Positions 15,716 through 24,124 of a DNA stretch of 52,482 nt are shown here, one piece after another. The first letter of the stretch is position 1, and each line of letters begins with the position of its first letter. The notes below the pieces were generated by a model. That model was not told where the DNA came from. It worked only from the letters and a program-made list of their open reading frames with translations, and searched no databases. The stretch covers positions 1-52,482 of the forward strand of contig JBBRYK010000012.1 of the NCBI GenBank assembly GCA_038237665.1. The letters run 5' to 3'. A program made the translations under genes and the position numbers. This stretch comes from JBBRYK01 sp038237665 (GTDB lineage: Bacteria; Actinomycetota; Thermoleophilia; Gaiellales; Gaiellaceae).

Positions 15716-17169
15716 GCGAGCCGAACGCCCCCCCGCTCGAAGGCCCCGGCATCGGCAAGGACGAATGGGTCGCGCGCGTCGAAGCGCGGACCCAGTCAGG
15801 GCTGCCCGGGGAGATCCGCCGATTTCTCTTGGCTCTTCCGCCGTGGGCGCGGATCGCGCTGATCGCCGTCCCTGCAGCGTGCATTCCGGCGCTCACGAAC
15901 AACGGCTACTTCCTGCAGGTGGCGATCGACACGTCCCTCTTCGTCCTGCTCGCGCTCGGCCTCAACATCGCCGTCGGCTGGGCCGGGCTCCTCGACCTCG
16001 GCTACATCGCCTTCTACGGCTTCGGCGCGTACGGCTACGCGATGCTCGCCTCGGGCCACACGGGCCTCCACTGGCAGGCCGAGGTGGCGATCCCGGTCGT
16101 GGTCGTAGCCACCGCCCTGCTCGGCTTCCTGCTCGGACTGCCCTCGTGGCGGCTGGTCGGCGACTACCTCGCGATCGTCACGCTTTTCTTCTTCCAGATC
16201 TTCCTGACCGTGGTCAACAACGGCCAGCGGATCCAGCTTCCGTTCAAGAAGCTCGAGGCCGGGTTGACGCGTGGCCCCAACGGCATCTCCGACGTCGACC
16301 CGCTGAACTTCTTCGGCTGGCACCTGAACAGCCTCCGGGAGTACCTTTGGCTCGCTGTCGGGGCCTTCGTCGTCGTGATCGGGGCGCTCTATCTCGTCAA
16401 CGAGTCGCGCACGGGGCGAGCCTGGCGGGCGCTGCGCGAGGACCCACTCGCGGCCGAGGTGATGAGCATGCCCGTCAACTGGCTGAAGCTCGTCGCCTTC
16501 GCCGCCGGCGCCGGCATCGCCGGGCTGACCGGGACGATCTTCGCCGCCGAGCAGGGCTCGGTCTTTCCCTCGAACTTCGACCTGGCGCTCCTGATCACGC
16601 TCTACGCCATGGTCATCCTCGGCGGAGTCGGATCGATCTACGGCGTCGTGATCGGCGCGGTCGTGATCAACGTCTCGCTCGAGGTGCTGCGGACTCCGGC
16701 CCACGCGAGCTGGCTGTTCTTCATCGGACTCGTGCTCGTCTTCCCGGTCATCCTCAAGTCCTGGCGGCTTCGCGGGCTCGTGGTTGCAGGGGTGATCGGG
16801 TTTGGCTTCGCGGTGCACGGGATCGTCGGAGCCCTCTGGTCGGGCGGCGTCGACGGCTCGACCACCGGCGAGGCCTGGATCGATCGCTTGATCGACAACT
16901 GGGTGCTGCTCCCGAACGATCCGACGGTAATCGGCCGCTGGGCGTACGTGACGCTGATTGCCGCGGTGCTCGGACTGACGCTTCTGCGCGGCCTCTGGCG
17001 CGCGGCGGCGATCGTGCCCGTGCTCTACCTGGCCGCGTGCGTCTGGGAGAACGTGCTCGTCCTGCAGCCTTCCGTTGCCCGCTACATCATGCTCGGCGGC
17101 ATGCTGGTCGCCCTGATGGCCGCCCGCCCGCAGGGGTTGCTCGGCTCGCCGCGGGTGGAGATCGTCTGA
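15712..17169 (+). CDS. livM: branched-chain amino acid-type ABC permease LivM, C-terminally extended
   Basis: 485 residues. The LivM core has LNIAVGWAGLLDLGYIAFYGFGAYGYAML, the LVGDYLAIVTLFF segment and the loop SRTGRAWRALREDPLAAEVMSMPVNWLKLVAFAAGAGIAGLTGTIFA. Family members usually end soon after the HASWLFFIGLVLVFPVIL helix; this one continues for roughly 120 residues with two or three further predicted transmembrane helices (around WAYVTLIAAVLGLTLLRGLW and RYIMLGGMLVALMAARP) before the ending RPQGLLGSPRVEIV that is typical for LivM C-termini. Thus extra helices appear inserted before the normal tail. Confidence 0.88.
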   Translation: MSEPNAPPLEGPGIGKDEWVARVEARTQSGLPGEIRRFLLALPPWARIALIAVPAACIPALTNNGYFLQVAIDTSLFVLLALGLNIAVGWAGLLDLGYIAFYGFGAYGYAMLASGHTGLHWQAEVAIPVVVVATALLGFLLGLPSWRLVGDYLAIVTLFFFQIFLTVVNNGQRIQLPFKKLEAGLTRGPNGISDVDPLNFFGWHLNSLREYLWLAVGAFVVVIGALYLVNESRTGRAWRALREDPLAAEVMSMPVNWLKLVAFAAGAGIAGLTGTIFAAEQGSVFPSNFDLALLITLYAMVILGGVGSIYGVVIGAVVINVSLEVLRTPAHASWLFFIGLVLVFPVILKSWRLRGLVVAGVIGFGFAVHGIVGALWSGGVDGSTTGEAWIDRLIDNWVLLPNDPTVIGRWAYVTLIAAVLGLTLLRGLWRAAAIVPVLYLAACVWENVLVLQPSVARYIMLGGMLVALMAARPQGLLGSPRVEIV

Positions 17170-17957
17170 TGGCCACGCTGCTCGAGCTCCGCGGTGTGAC
17201 CAAGGCGTTCGGCGGTCTGACCGTCGTCGACGAGCTCGACATCAGTGTCGCGGAGCGCGAGATCGTCAGCGTCATCGGCCCGAACGGCGCCGGCAAGACG
17301 ACGATCTTCAATTTGATCACCGGCGTCTACCGCCCCGACTCGGGCGACATCCTGCTCGAGGACAGGAGTCTCGTCGGGCTCTCCCCCCACCGGATCACGA
17401 AGCGCGGCGTCGCGCGGACCTTCCAGACGCTCCGGCTGTTTCTGAACATGACCGTGAAGGAAAACGTGATGGCCGCGGCCTACGGCCACACGCGCGCGGG
17501 AGTGGCCCGCTCGATCCTCCGGACGCCGGGACAGCGGCGCGAGGAGCGCGAGATCCACCGGCTGGCCGAGGAGCGGCTCGCGTTCTTCGGCGACCGCCTG
17601 ATGGGCTATCGCTGGAACCAGCCGGCGTACTCACTCTCGTATGCAAACCGGCGGCGGCTCGAGATCGCCCGGGCCACGGCAACGCGTCCGAAGATCCTGC
17701 TCCTGGACGAGCCGGCCGCGGGCATGAACCCGGTCGAGACGCACGAGATCACCGAGCTGATCGGCCGGCTGCGGAACGAGGGCGGGTACACGATCCTCGT
17801 CATCGAGCACGACATGCACGTCGTCGAGGGCATCTCCGACCGGGTGATCGCCCTCGACCACGGCGAGAAGATCGCCGAGGGCTCGTTCGAGCAGGTGGCG
17901 ACCGACGGGCGGGTCGTCGAGGCCTACCTCGGGCTCCGGAAGGCGGAGACGAAGTAG
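17169..17957 (+). CDS. livG: ABC transporter ATP-binding protein LivG
   Basis: 262 residues. Walker A GPNGAGKT, Q-loop region ARTFQTLRLFLNMTV, signature region YSLSYANRRRLEIARA (divergent from LSGGQ, as usual in LivG), Walker B ILLLDEPAAGMNP, and switch histidine VIEHDMHVV. It powers uptake with LivF as a heterodimer at the cytoplasmic face. The ATG at 17169 overlaps the LivM stop, and its stop overlaps the LivF start. Confidence 0.92.
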   Translation: MATLLELRGVTKAFGGLTVVDELDISVAEREIVSVIGPNGAGKTTIFNLITGVYRPDSGDILLEDRSLVGLSPHRITKRGVARTFQTLRLFLNMTVKENVMAAAYGHTRAGVARSILRTPGQRREEREIHRLAEERLAFFGDRLMGYRWNQPAYSLSYANRRRLEIARATATRPKILLLDEPAAGMNPVETHEITELIGRLRNEGGYTILVIEHDMHVVEGISDRVIALDHGEKIAEGSFEQVATDGRVVEAYLGLRKAETK

Positions 17958-18661
17958 TGCCTCTGCTGGAGCTCGAGGGCATCGACACCTTCTACGGGCA
18001 GATTCACATCCTCCAGGGCGTGAACTTGAGCGTCGACGAAGGCGAGCTCGTCTGCCTGCTCGGCGGCAACGCGTCGGGAAAGTCGACGACGCTGAAGACG
18101 GTGCTCGGCATCGTGCGCCCGCGGAACGGCGCTGTGCGCTTCGACGGCGAAGACGTGACCCGCCGGACGACCAGCTACCGGATCGGGCGCGGAATCGCGA
18201 TCGTGCCCGAGAACCGGCGCCTCTTCGCGCCGATGACCGTGCTCGAGAACCTCGAGATGGGGGCGTATCTCCGTAAGGGCGGCACAAAGGAAGACTTCGA
18301 CCGCGTGTACTCGCTCTTCCCCCTGCTCTACGAGCGGCGCTCGCAACTCGCCGGGACGCTCTCGGGCGGCGAGCAGCAGATGGTGGCGATGGGGCGCGCC
18401 CTGATGTCCCGCCCCCGGCTGATGCTGATGGACGAGCCCTCGATGGGCCTGGCGCCGATCCTCGTCGAGCGGAGCTTCGAGATCATCAAGGAGGTGCACG
18501 AGTCGGGCGTGGCGATCCTCGTCGTGGAGCAGAACGCGAACGTGTCGCTGTCGATCGCGGACCGCGGCTACGTGCTCTCGACCGGACGGATCGTGCTCGC
18601 GGACACCGCCTCCGCGCTGCTCGGCCACGAGGAGCTCAGAAAGGCCTACCTTGGCCGTTGA
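17957..18661 (+). CDS. livF: ABC transporter ATP-binding protein LivF
   Basis: 234 residues. Walker A GGNASGKST, Q-loop region IVPENRRLFAPMTVLENL, canonical signature TLSGGEQQMVAMGRALM, Walker B LMLMDEPSMGLAP, and a C-terminal VLSTGRIVLADTASALLGHEELRKAYLG that is characteristic of LivF. GTG start at 17957. The last 11 bases overlap the class V aminotransferase gene, which ties that enzyme to the transporter. Confidence 0.92.
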   Translation: MPLLELEGIDTFYGQIHILQGVNLSVDEGELVCLLGGNASGKSTTLKTVLGIVRPRNGAVRFDGEDVTRRTTSYRIGRGIAIVPENRRLFAPMTVLENLEMGAYLRKGGTKEDFDRVYSLFPLLYERRSQLAGTLSGGEQQMVAMGRALMSRPRLMLMDEPSMGLAPILVERSFEIIKEVHESGVAILVVEQNANVSLSIADRGYVLSTGRIVLADTASALLGHEELRKAYLGR

Positions 18662-19796
18662 CGTCGCCGCGCTCCCCGCGCGCTGCCGCCACCGCTTCCC
18701 GATCTTCGACCACCGCGTCTACATCAACTCGTGCTCGCAGGGAGCCCTGTCCGACGCGGTGCGCGGGGCGTACGAGCAGTACCTGGCCGACTGGGACGAG
18801 CACGGGGCGCCCTGGGAGTACTGGGTCGAGCGGGCGGAAGCCGCGCGCGCGACGTTCGCGCGCCTGATCGGCGCCGACCCCGACGAGGTGGCCGTGACGA
18901 CGGCCGAGTCGCCCGGCGTGAGCGCGCTGGCGAGCGCGATGCGCTTCGACGAGGGACGCCCTCGGGTCGTCGTCTCCGATTTCGAGTTCCCGACCATCGG
19001 CCAGATCTGGCACGCCCAGGAGAGGCGCGGCGCGGAGGTCGTGCACGTGCCCGCGTCGGACTCGGAGATTCCGGTCGAGGCCTTCGAGGCGGCGATCGAC
19101 GAGCGGACGAAGCTCGTCTCGATCACGGCCGTCTGCTACCGGAACGGTGCCCAGCTCGACGTGGAAGCGATCACCGAGCTCGCGCATTCGCGCGGTGCCC
19201 TCGTTCTGCTCGATGCCTATCAGGCCCTCGGCTCCTACCCGGTGGACGTGCGCGCGCTGGACGTCGACTTCCTCGGCGCCGGAGTCCTCAAGTACCTGCT
19301 CGGCTCCGCCGGGCTCGGCTTCTTCTACGCGCGGCGCGACCTGATCGGCGGGCTCTGGCCGACGCAGACCGGCTGGTTCGCCGACCGGGACATCTTCGCG
19401 ATGGACATCCACGACTACTCACCCTCGGACACGGCCCGGCGCTTCGAGTCCGGCACTCCCCCGGTCCCGTCGATCTACGCAGGCATCGCCGGGATGGAGC
19501 TGATGGAGGAGATCGGGATCGCGGAAACGCGCGAGCACGTGAACGCCCTGAACGAGCAGCTGGTTGCGGGCGTGGAGGACCTCGGCGGGCGCGTGGCGAC
19601 GCCGGAGCGGCGTGGGGCCCTGATCTGCGTCGCGTCGACGGATGCGCCGGAACTCGTTGCCATTCTTGGCAACGCGGGGATCGTCACCTCGTCGCGGGAC
19701 GGGAACCTGCGCATCTCCGCCCACTGCTACAACACGACGGAGGACGTCGAGGCGGTTCTCGACGCGCTCTCCCGAAGCCGGCAGCTCCTCGCGTAA
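18651..19796 (+). CDS. class V aminotransferase-fold PLP enzyme (cysteine desulfurase/epimerase-like)
   Basis: 381 residues of fold-type I PLP enzymes, class V group (cysteine desulfurase, isopenicillin-N epimerase-like, kynureninase relatives). Visible are VYINSCSQGALSDAVRGAYEQYL at the N-terminus, the aspartate in LVLLDAYQALGSYPVDVRALDVDF, and the Schiff-base lysine in GVLKYLLGSAGLGF. No active-site cysteine loop of a true desulfurase is evident, so an amino-group chemistry on the imported compound is more likely. It starts inside the end of livF, so it belongs to the operon. A palindrome copy follows 18 bp after its stop. Confidence 0.82.
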   Translation: MAVDVAALPARCRHRFPIFDHRVYINSCSQGALSDAVRGAYEQYLADWDEHGAPWEYWVERAEAARATFARLIGADPDEVAVTTAESPGVSALASAMRFDEGRPRVVVSDFEFPTIGQIWHAQERRGAEVVHVPASDSEIPVEAFEAAIDERTKLVSITAVCYRNGAQLDVEAITELAHSRGALVLLDAYQALGSYPVDVRALDVDFLGAGVLKYLLGSAGLGFFYARRDLIGGLWPTQTGWFADRDIFAMDIHDYSPSDTARRFESGTPPVPSIYAGIAGMELMEEIGIAETREHVNALNEQLVAGVEDLGGRVATPERRGALICVASTDAPELVAILGNAGIVTSSRDGNLRISAHCYNTTEDVEAVLDALSRSRQLLA

Positions 19797-19813
19797 CCGC
19801 GCCGGCATCACTT

Positions 19814-19830
19814 AGTAACACAGTGTTACT
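19814..19830. repeat. palindrome copy 4 (AGTAACACAGTGTTACT)
   Basis: Lies in the 59-bp gap between two convergent genes (the class V PLP enzyme and a cupin), followed by TGG as in copies 2 and 3. A position between 3' ends is unusual for a transcriptional operator. Confidence 0.9.
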
Positions 19831-19855
19831 TGGCCTCCCGGCCCGACTTTCGCCG

Positions 19856-20239
19856 CTACGTCTGCTCGCTCGCGGCCTGGAAGTTCTTCATCATCACTTC
19901 CATCGTCTTGGCGTGTTCCTCGGTGGGCTGGAACATCACGATCTCCGCGCCTTCGTAGGTCAGCGGCGTGTGCCCGGGCGGAGCGTAGAAGGCATCGCCC
20001 TCCTCGTACGTCTCCTCACGATCGCCAAACCGAAACGCGATCTTGCCCTTGAAGACATAGCCCCAGTGCGGGCACTGGCACTGATCGTTCGGTGCGCCTC
20101 GAAGCATCGGCGCGCCGTCCATGTCACCCAGGAAAGAGACGAACGAAACCGTATAGCCGCCGAGCTCCTCCTCTCGCCCGTCAGCGATCCCCTCGACCCG
20201 CTGCCCCTGTGAAGCGCTCGCCTTCGACGCCTTCGGCAT
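19856..20239 (-). CDS. single-domain cupin protein
   Basis: 127 residues. Cupin core: CPHWGYVFKGKIAFRFGDREETYEEGDAFYAPPGHTPLTYEGAEIVMFQPTEEH. The first histidine and downstream H in PPGH remain, so a metal could bind, though the usual H-x-H...E set is only partly present. The N-terminus MPKASKASASQGQRVEG is basic and flexible. It is the only minus-strand gene between the transporter operon and the sigma factor, divergent from the latter. Function unknown; could bind a small ligand. Confidence 0.72.
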   Translation of the reverse strand: MPKASKASASQGQRVEGIADGREEELGGYTVSFVSFLGDMDGAPMLRGAPNDQCQCPHWGYVFKGKIAFRFGDREETYEEGDAFYAPPGHTPLTYEGAEIVMFQPTEEHAKTMEVMMKNFQAASEQT

Positions 20240-20578
20240 AGCTCACCTCCCAGTTTCGGCTGGACGCTCCTCGACCAGCCGCCGAGAGGATAAGTCCTTT
20301 CGTCCGGGAGAGCGCCCTCTTTGAGAACCAGCGCCTAGTAACACCGTGTTACTTGCGCTCTTCGGCGCTCGCGACTTCTACCGCCAGCGTCGCGGCGGCA
20401 ACCTTCAATAGGGTGTGTTGCCTCGCCGCCCAGTGAACGGTGAAACCTCGGAATACCTCGAGCAGTCCCGTCGTTTTCATTCGTGCGGCTTGGAACGCGT
20501 CTAAAACGCGCCGAAAACACTGATTCCAGGCCCAACCAGGAACCGTTTGTCACGAAAGGAAGTACTGAACTGAGCACC
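20240..20578. other. 339-bp divergent intergenic region
   Basis: Between the cupin gene (minus) and the sigma factor (plus). It contains palindrome copy 5 at 20337 and must hold both promoters. AAAGGA near 20555 is a possible Shine-Dalgarno site for the sigma gene. I see no other gene, repeat or RNA in it. Confidence 0.5.
20337..20353. repeat. palindrome copy 5 (AGTAACACCGTGTTACT)
   Basis: About 240 bp upstream of the sigma factor start and 98 bp upstream of the divergent cupin start. This is the one copy in a position where a classical operator would be expected. It is followed by TGC instead of TGG. Confidence 0.9.
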
Positions 20579-21640
20579 ATGCTTGAACCAGTCCGCGAGT
20601 TCATCGACGAGGCCGAAGATCGCGGCGCGATCGACGATGCCGCTGTCGAGGCTCTCGCCCTCGAGCACGACCTCGACGAGGACGAGATCGCGGCGCTTCG
20701 CGCCGAGCTCGAGTCCCGCGACGTCGAGATCGCGGCATCCACGACCGAGAGTGAAACCCAGCCGGAGACCTCCGAGGAGCGCCCCTTCGCGGCCTCGGGA
20801 GCAACCGACGCGCTGACGCTCTTCATGAACCGTGCCGGGCGCTACCGCCTGCTCACTGCGGCCGACGAGGTCGCCCTTGCAAAGCGTGTCGAGCGCGGAG
20901 ACCGCGCGGCCAAGGAGTTGATGATCAACTCCAACCTGCGCCTCGTCATCTCGATCGCGAAGCGCTACCAGGGACACGACCTGCCGCTTCTGGACCTGAT
21001 CCAGGAAGGCGTAATCGGTCTGAATCGTGCCGTCGAGAAGTTCGACTGGCGGCGCGGCTACAAGTTCTCGACCTATGCCACCTGGTGGATCCGGCAGGCA
21101 TGCCAGCGGGCGATCTCCGGCCAGTCGGAGACGATTCGCGTCCCCACGCATGTCCACGAGCGGCGCGTCAAGCTCGCACGGACGGCGACGCAGCTCGAGG
21201 CGAAGCTGGGCCGTGAGCCCACGCGTGAGGAGCTTGCAGAAACGGCCGGCCTCGCGGTTCGGCACGTCGACGAGGCACTCGACGCCGCTTCGGCCCGGGT
21301 CTCGCTGAACCAGCGCGTCGGCTCCGACGAGGACGGCGAGTTCGGCGATCTCTTCAGCGACACGACCGCGGCGGACCCCGCCGAGGAGGCCGCCGACACG
21401 CTGCGGCGCAAGTCGGTCCGCGACGCGGTCGCAAGGCTGCCGCACCGCGAACGCCGGATCCTCGAGCTCCGCTTCGGCCTGAACGGCCAGGTGACGACGC
21501 TCGAGGCAATCGGCAAGGAGCTCGGCATCACGCGCGAGCGGGTGCGGCAACTCGAGGCCGAAGCGATGAGCCGACTCGCCGAGCAGCTGCGCGGCGTCGT
21601 CTCACTCGACGACGCCGACGGGCTCGTCCACTCGGCGTAG
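20579..21640 (+). CDS. RpoD-like group 2 sigma-70 factor
   Basis: 353 residues. An acidic N-terminal region (LEPVREFIDEAEDRGAID...DLDEDEIAALRAEL) resembles region 1.1 of primary sigma factors. Region 1.2 is DALTLFMNRAGRYRLLTAADEVALAKRVERGD; region 2 has LDLIQEGVIGLNRAVEKFDWRRGYKFSTYATWWIRQA; region 4 has PHRERRILELRFGLNG and the recognition helix GITRERVRQLEAEAMSRL. This is the group 1/2 pattern recognising -35/-10 housekeeping-like promoters. I take ATG at 20579; a CTG at 20570, better spaced from AAAGGA, would add three residues. A tRNA-Trp gene follows. Confidence 0.9.
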   Translation: MLEPVREFIDEAEDRGAIDDAAVEALALEHDLDEDEIAALRAELESRDVEIAASTTESETQPETSEERPFAASGATDALTLFMNRAGRYRLLTAADEVALAKRVERGDRAAKELMINSNLRLVISIAKRYQGHDLPLLDLIQEGVIGLNRAVEKFDWRRGYKFSTYATWWIRQACQRAISGQSETIRVPTHVHERRVKLARTATQLEAKLGREPTREELAETAGLAVRHVDEALDAASARVSLNQRVGSDEDGEFGDLFSDTTAADPAEEAADTLRRKSVRDAVARLPHRERRILELRFGLNGQVTTLEAIGKELGITRERVRQLEAEAMSRLAEQLRGVVSLDDADGLVHSA

Positions 21641-21696
21641 CTCCGGAGGTAGCCCGTCGGAAACGGCGGGCTACAATCCCCCGGCTTGAACCACCG

Positions 21697-21770
21697 AGGG
21701 GCGTAGCTCAATTTGGTAGAGCACCGGTCTCCAAAACCGGGGGTTGCAGGTTCAAGTCCTGTCGCCCCTG
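21697..21770 (+). tRNA. tRNA-Trp (CCA anticodon)
   Basis: Cloverleaf with acceptor AGGGGCG/CGCCCCT, D arm GTAGCTCAATTTGGTAGAGC, anticodon stem CCGGT/ACCGG around loop CTCCAAA (anticodon CCA), T arm with GGTTCAAGTCC, and discriminator G. In many actinobacteria this tRNA is followed by secE-nusG; here it is followed by unrelated, partly broken genes. Confidence 0.95.
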
Positions 21771-21778
21771 TTGGCTTC

Positions 21779-21819
21779 AGTAGGCGCAAGGCCGTATGTA
21801 AAGGGGTTTTGCGCCTACT
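21779..21819 (+). terminator. hairpin after tRNA-Trp
   Basis: 11-bp perfect stem AGTAGGCGCAA/TTGCGCCTACT (21779-21789 and 21809-21819) with a 19-base loop, 9 bp after the tRNA and followed by a short T-run. Likely the tRNA terminator. Confidence 0.6.
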
Positions 21820-21874
21820 TTCGCGGCGATCTGTTCATCCGCTCCCATCCGCCTGAAACGCCCTTTACTGGCGG

Positions 21875-22688
21875 TCACTGGCCCGCAACTGGCCCGCAAG
21901 AATCACACTCGGACATGGTGAAGGGGAGATTGGCGTCGCCGTCGAGTACCTCGGCTACGACTCTCCGCGCGATCGCGATGCGTTCCTCTCGACTCGTCCG
22001 CGCCGCGATGAGTTCAGCGTCCGACTCGTCCCCGTGGGCCGCCGCCTGACGTGCCTTGTGAAGCGGAGCGATCCGTTTCATGAATGAGTCCTTTGTCGTG
22101 CGGAGGTGAGAGTGCAGGGACGCCCAATCGGAGGCTCTCAGCTCCCCGCGTTTTCCGGACACGGCCCGGGCCAGATCCTCGATCGTCCTGTAGGCAAACA
22201 CGCACGCGTCGTCGCCGCCGGTCGAGAGCGCCTGGTGAATGTCACGAAGCGCGAGGCGATAACCGGGTCTGCCCTGCACGGTGATCGCCAGCTTGCAAGC
22301 TCGCCGCATATCTACGCTGCGGCGGGAGCGTCGGGAGAGCGTCGGATGGTGCCCGCGCGGGTCGACGAACGTGCCGAGTACCCGTGCCGGCGAAATCCGC
22401 GCTCGTCGCCTCGATCCAACCCTCGAGCGTCCAGTCGAGCGCTACTCCGCTAATCAGGGCGTAGGCGCCAAGGGTGACGGCGAAGAGTTCTCGAGCCTCT
22501 CCTGGCCACGAAATCGCAACTGCATCCGGCCGGGACCAAATGGCGATCACGTCATGGAAGACCTCCAGGCGGACCCTCGACCGAACGGCAACCTCTTGGA
22601 CGTTGAAGCGCGTCGCGGGCGTTGGCCGAAGGCGCCCGTAATACCACCATCCCGAAGTAGCATCTCCTAAGCCGGGCACCTCAGCCAC
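21875..22688 (-). pseudogene. hypothetical gene split by a frameshift
   Basis: Two minus-strand frames read as one protein. The 5' part (22242-22688) starts MAEVPGLGDATSGWWYYGRLRP and contains RVRLEVFHDVIAIW and WIEATSADF. Around 22385-22400 coding character moves to another frame, which continues ARVLGTFVDPRGHHPTL and then GRPGYRLALRDIHQAL, DDACVFAYRTIEDLARAV and RIAPLHKARQAAAHGDESDAE down to 21875. The helical C-terminal part looks like a conserved region of phage- or island-associated hypothetical proteins, but I cannot name it. The shift is either a true lesion or a sequencing error. It is the first gene after tRNA-Trp. Confidence 0.55.
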
Positions 22689-22695
22689 CCGATCC

Positions 22696-23325
22696 CTACG
22701 TTGCTCGCCTCAGCCTCGCCTGTTGACCCTTGGCGAGGTCGACTGCGGACTCCGACTCGATCCCGCCGTCGACGCCGCCGGTGAGGACCGACGCGATGAA
22801 CCGGTCGGTTCGCCAAGCGACCAAGAACACGCGAATGGTGAAGCCGCCGGACTTTTCGACGTACGTGTAGAGGCGCGCCTGTTCGCCGAGCCCGGTGCCA
22901 ACGGCCAGCTGTTTGAGTTTTCGCTTCGGGTCCTTCTTGCTGAGCCCCGCGAGGGAATCGGCGAAGCTGGCACGAGCTCCTCTGGCTGCGCGATAAACAC
23001 TTGCTGTCGAGTCGATCTCGATCGGCCCTTTGAGGAGCGAACTCAGAGCCACGGGCTTTGTGTAGACGACCTTGTAGCCGTTGATCCGACCCCAGCTGAG
23101 GATTTTGGAGAGCGGCTTGTTGTTCTCGCGGGCCACCATCTCGTTCGACCGGTATTGCGCGGACTTGAGACCGAAGCCCGTCGGCATGTCCGCGAGCTGG
23201 AGCACAAGGGATTTCGGGTCGGGGCTGCTACTGCGTGCGCTCAGCGCTGGGCCGACCGCAACGATCGGGACCGAGACGATGACGACCGAGACGGTGAGGG
23301 CGGAGACGACGGCGGGCGGACACAC
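22696..23325 (-). CDS. exported hypothetical protein
   Basis: 209 residues. Hydrophobic signal sequence VVSALTVSVVIVSVPIVAVGPALSA, then a soluble extracytoplasmic domain with SLVLQLADMPTGFGLKSAQYRSN and a mix of strands (YTYVEKSGGFTIRVFLVAWRTDRFIASVLTG). I recognise the style of a family of actinobacterial secreted proteins but no function. It ends 8 bp from the start of the frameshifted gene, in the same direction, so they may share a transcript. A strong hairpin lies upstream of it. Confidence 0.6.
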   Translation of the reverse strand: MCPPAVVSALTVSVVIVSVPIVAVGPALSARSSSPDPKSLVLQLADMPTGFGLKSAQYRSNEMVARENNKPLSKILSWGRINGYKVVYTKPVALSSLLKGPIEIDSTASVYRAARGARASFADSLAGLSKKDPKRKLKQLAVGTGLGEQARLYTYVEKSGGFTIRVFLVAWRTDRFIASVLTGGVDGGIESESAVDLAKGQQARLRRAT

Positions 23326-23644
23326 CGGCAGGATGCTCCGAACAGTAACGCCGTCGAGTAGAAGACAGGGGGAGCGGGCTGTGCGCCCGCTCCCCCGCGA
23401 GCCTCAGGGCCGGGCTCCGACGATCTTCGTGAGGTGGGCAGGGTGCATCAGTCCGACATCCAGGCGCGCCCACGCGAGCTGAGGCGGGTGTCAAGAACAG
23501 GAGCTACATGTTGAGGGGTACTTACGCTTGACGTCGTCGAGCGGCCGCGAGCGACTTGCCCGCTTTAAAAGCCTCCCACAGCCGCGCCGGACAACCGGAG
23601 TTCGTTTGCTTCAGGGCTGCAGTATTAGCCGAGAGCCTGAAGTG
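23326..23644. other. 319-bp stretch without a supported gene
   Basis: Besides the hairpin at 23368-23396, I see no full gene, tRNA or repeat. The 23400-23480 part, read on the minus strand, could be the remnant 3' end of a gene, but no start or family was identifiable. Confidence 0.4.
23368..23396 (-). terminator. strong GC hairpin
   Basis: Perfect 12-bp stem GGGGGAGCGGGC/GCCCGCTCCCCC with a 5-base loop. It follows the minus-strand cupin gene by about 250 bp and precedes the exported-protein gene by about 40 bp, so it probably ends upstream transcription. No T-run. Confidence 0.5.
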
Positions 23645-24124
23645 CTAGTCGGGCAATGGTCCGACGAACTCGATCCCGTACTCCGTGCTGGCCTGCTTGA
23701 TGCGCGTGCCTTCGATCGACTCGAGCGGCGGCAACCCTCCCGGGCGGGAAGCCAGCGTGATCGCGCGGTAGAACTCCCCATGGCGCGGGGTCGTGAGAAT
23801 GAGGTAGCGGGCTGTCTCTGACTCGATTCGGAATCCGTGCACGGTCCCACCAGGTATGTGCGCGAACGAGCCGGCCGCGGCCCGAACTCCCGGCTGGTCG
23901 CCGATATAGAGCGCTATCTCGCCCTCCAGGACGTAGAACGACTCCATGTCGTCGCGGTGCAGGTGCAGCGGGACGCTCTCCCCCCGAGTAGCCTGCTCGT
24001 CGACCAGGCTGAATGCTCCGCCCGTCTGGTCGCCCGTGGCGAGGAAATGCGTCGACGTCCTGCCCATCCAGCGGAGCTCGCTCTCTCCCGGTTGATAGAG
24101 GTAAGGAACGGTCCCATCCGCCAC
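23645..24124 (-). CDS. cupin domain protein (quercetinase-like)
   Basis: 159 residues from GTG at 24124, chosen because GGGAG lies 7 bases upstream and homology begins there; the frame stays open upstream without similarity. The cupin motif VPLHLHRDDMESFYVLEGEIALYIGDQ holds H-x-H...E, and the second motif is GTVHGFRIESETARYLILTTP with its histidine, so a metal site looks complete. Its resemblance is to the single-domain quercetin 2,3-dioxygenase-like group. Substrate unknown. Stands alone in a sparsely coding stretch. Confidence 0.72.
   Translation of the reverse strand: MADGTVPYLYQPGESELRWMGRTSTHFLATGDQTGGAFSLVDEQATRGESVPLHLHRDDMESFYVLEGEIALYIGDQPGVRAAAGSFAHIPGGTVHGFRIESETARYLILTTPRHGEFYRAITLASRPGGLPPLESIEGTRIKQASTEYGIEFVGPLPD

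Noticed and set aside
15765..17957. 730-codon open frame overlapping livM and running into livG
   Set aside because: Only its last 262 codons are LivG; the preceding part is a shadow of livM with meaningless R/A/G-rich sequence.
18731..20212. 493-codon plus-strand frame over the class V enzyme and the cupin
   Set aside because: Shadow of two real genes in other phases; no recognisable domain.
21880..21910. Phage attachment site suggested by the short direct repeat ACTGGCCCGCAA after tRNA-Trp
   Set aside because: The repeat is a tandem of 12 bases not matching the tRNA, and no second copy of the tRNA end or integrase gene is in the window.
23400..23490. 3' end of a further minus-strand gene
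   Set aside because: A short open segment ending in HLTKIVGARP is seen, but no start, length or family supports it.
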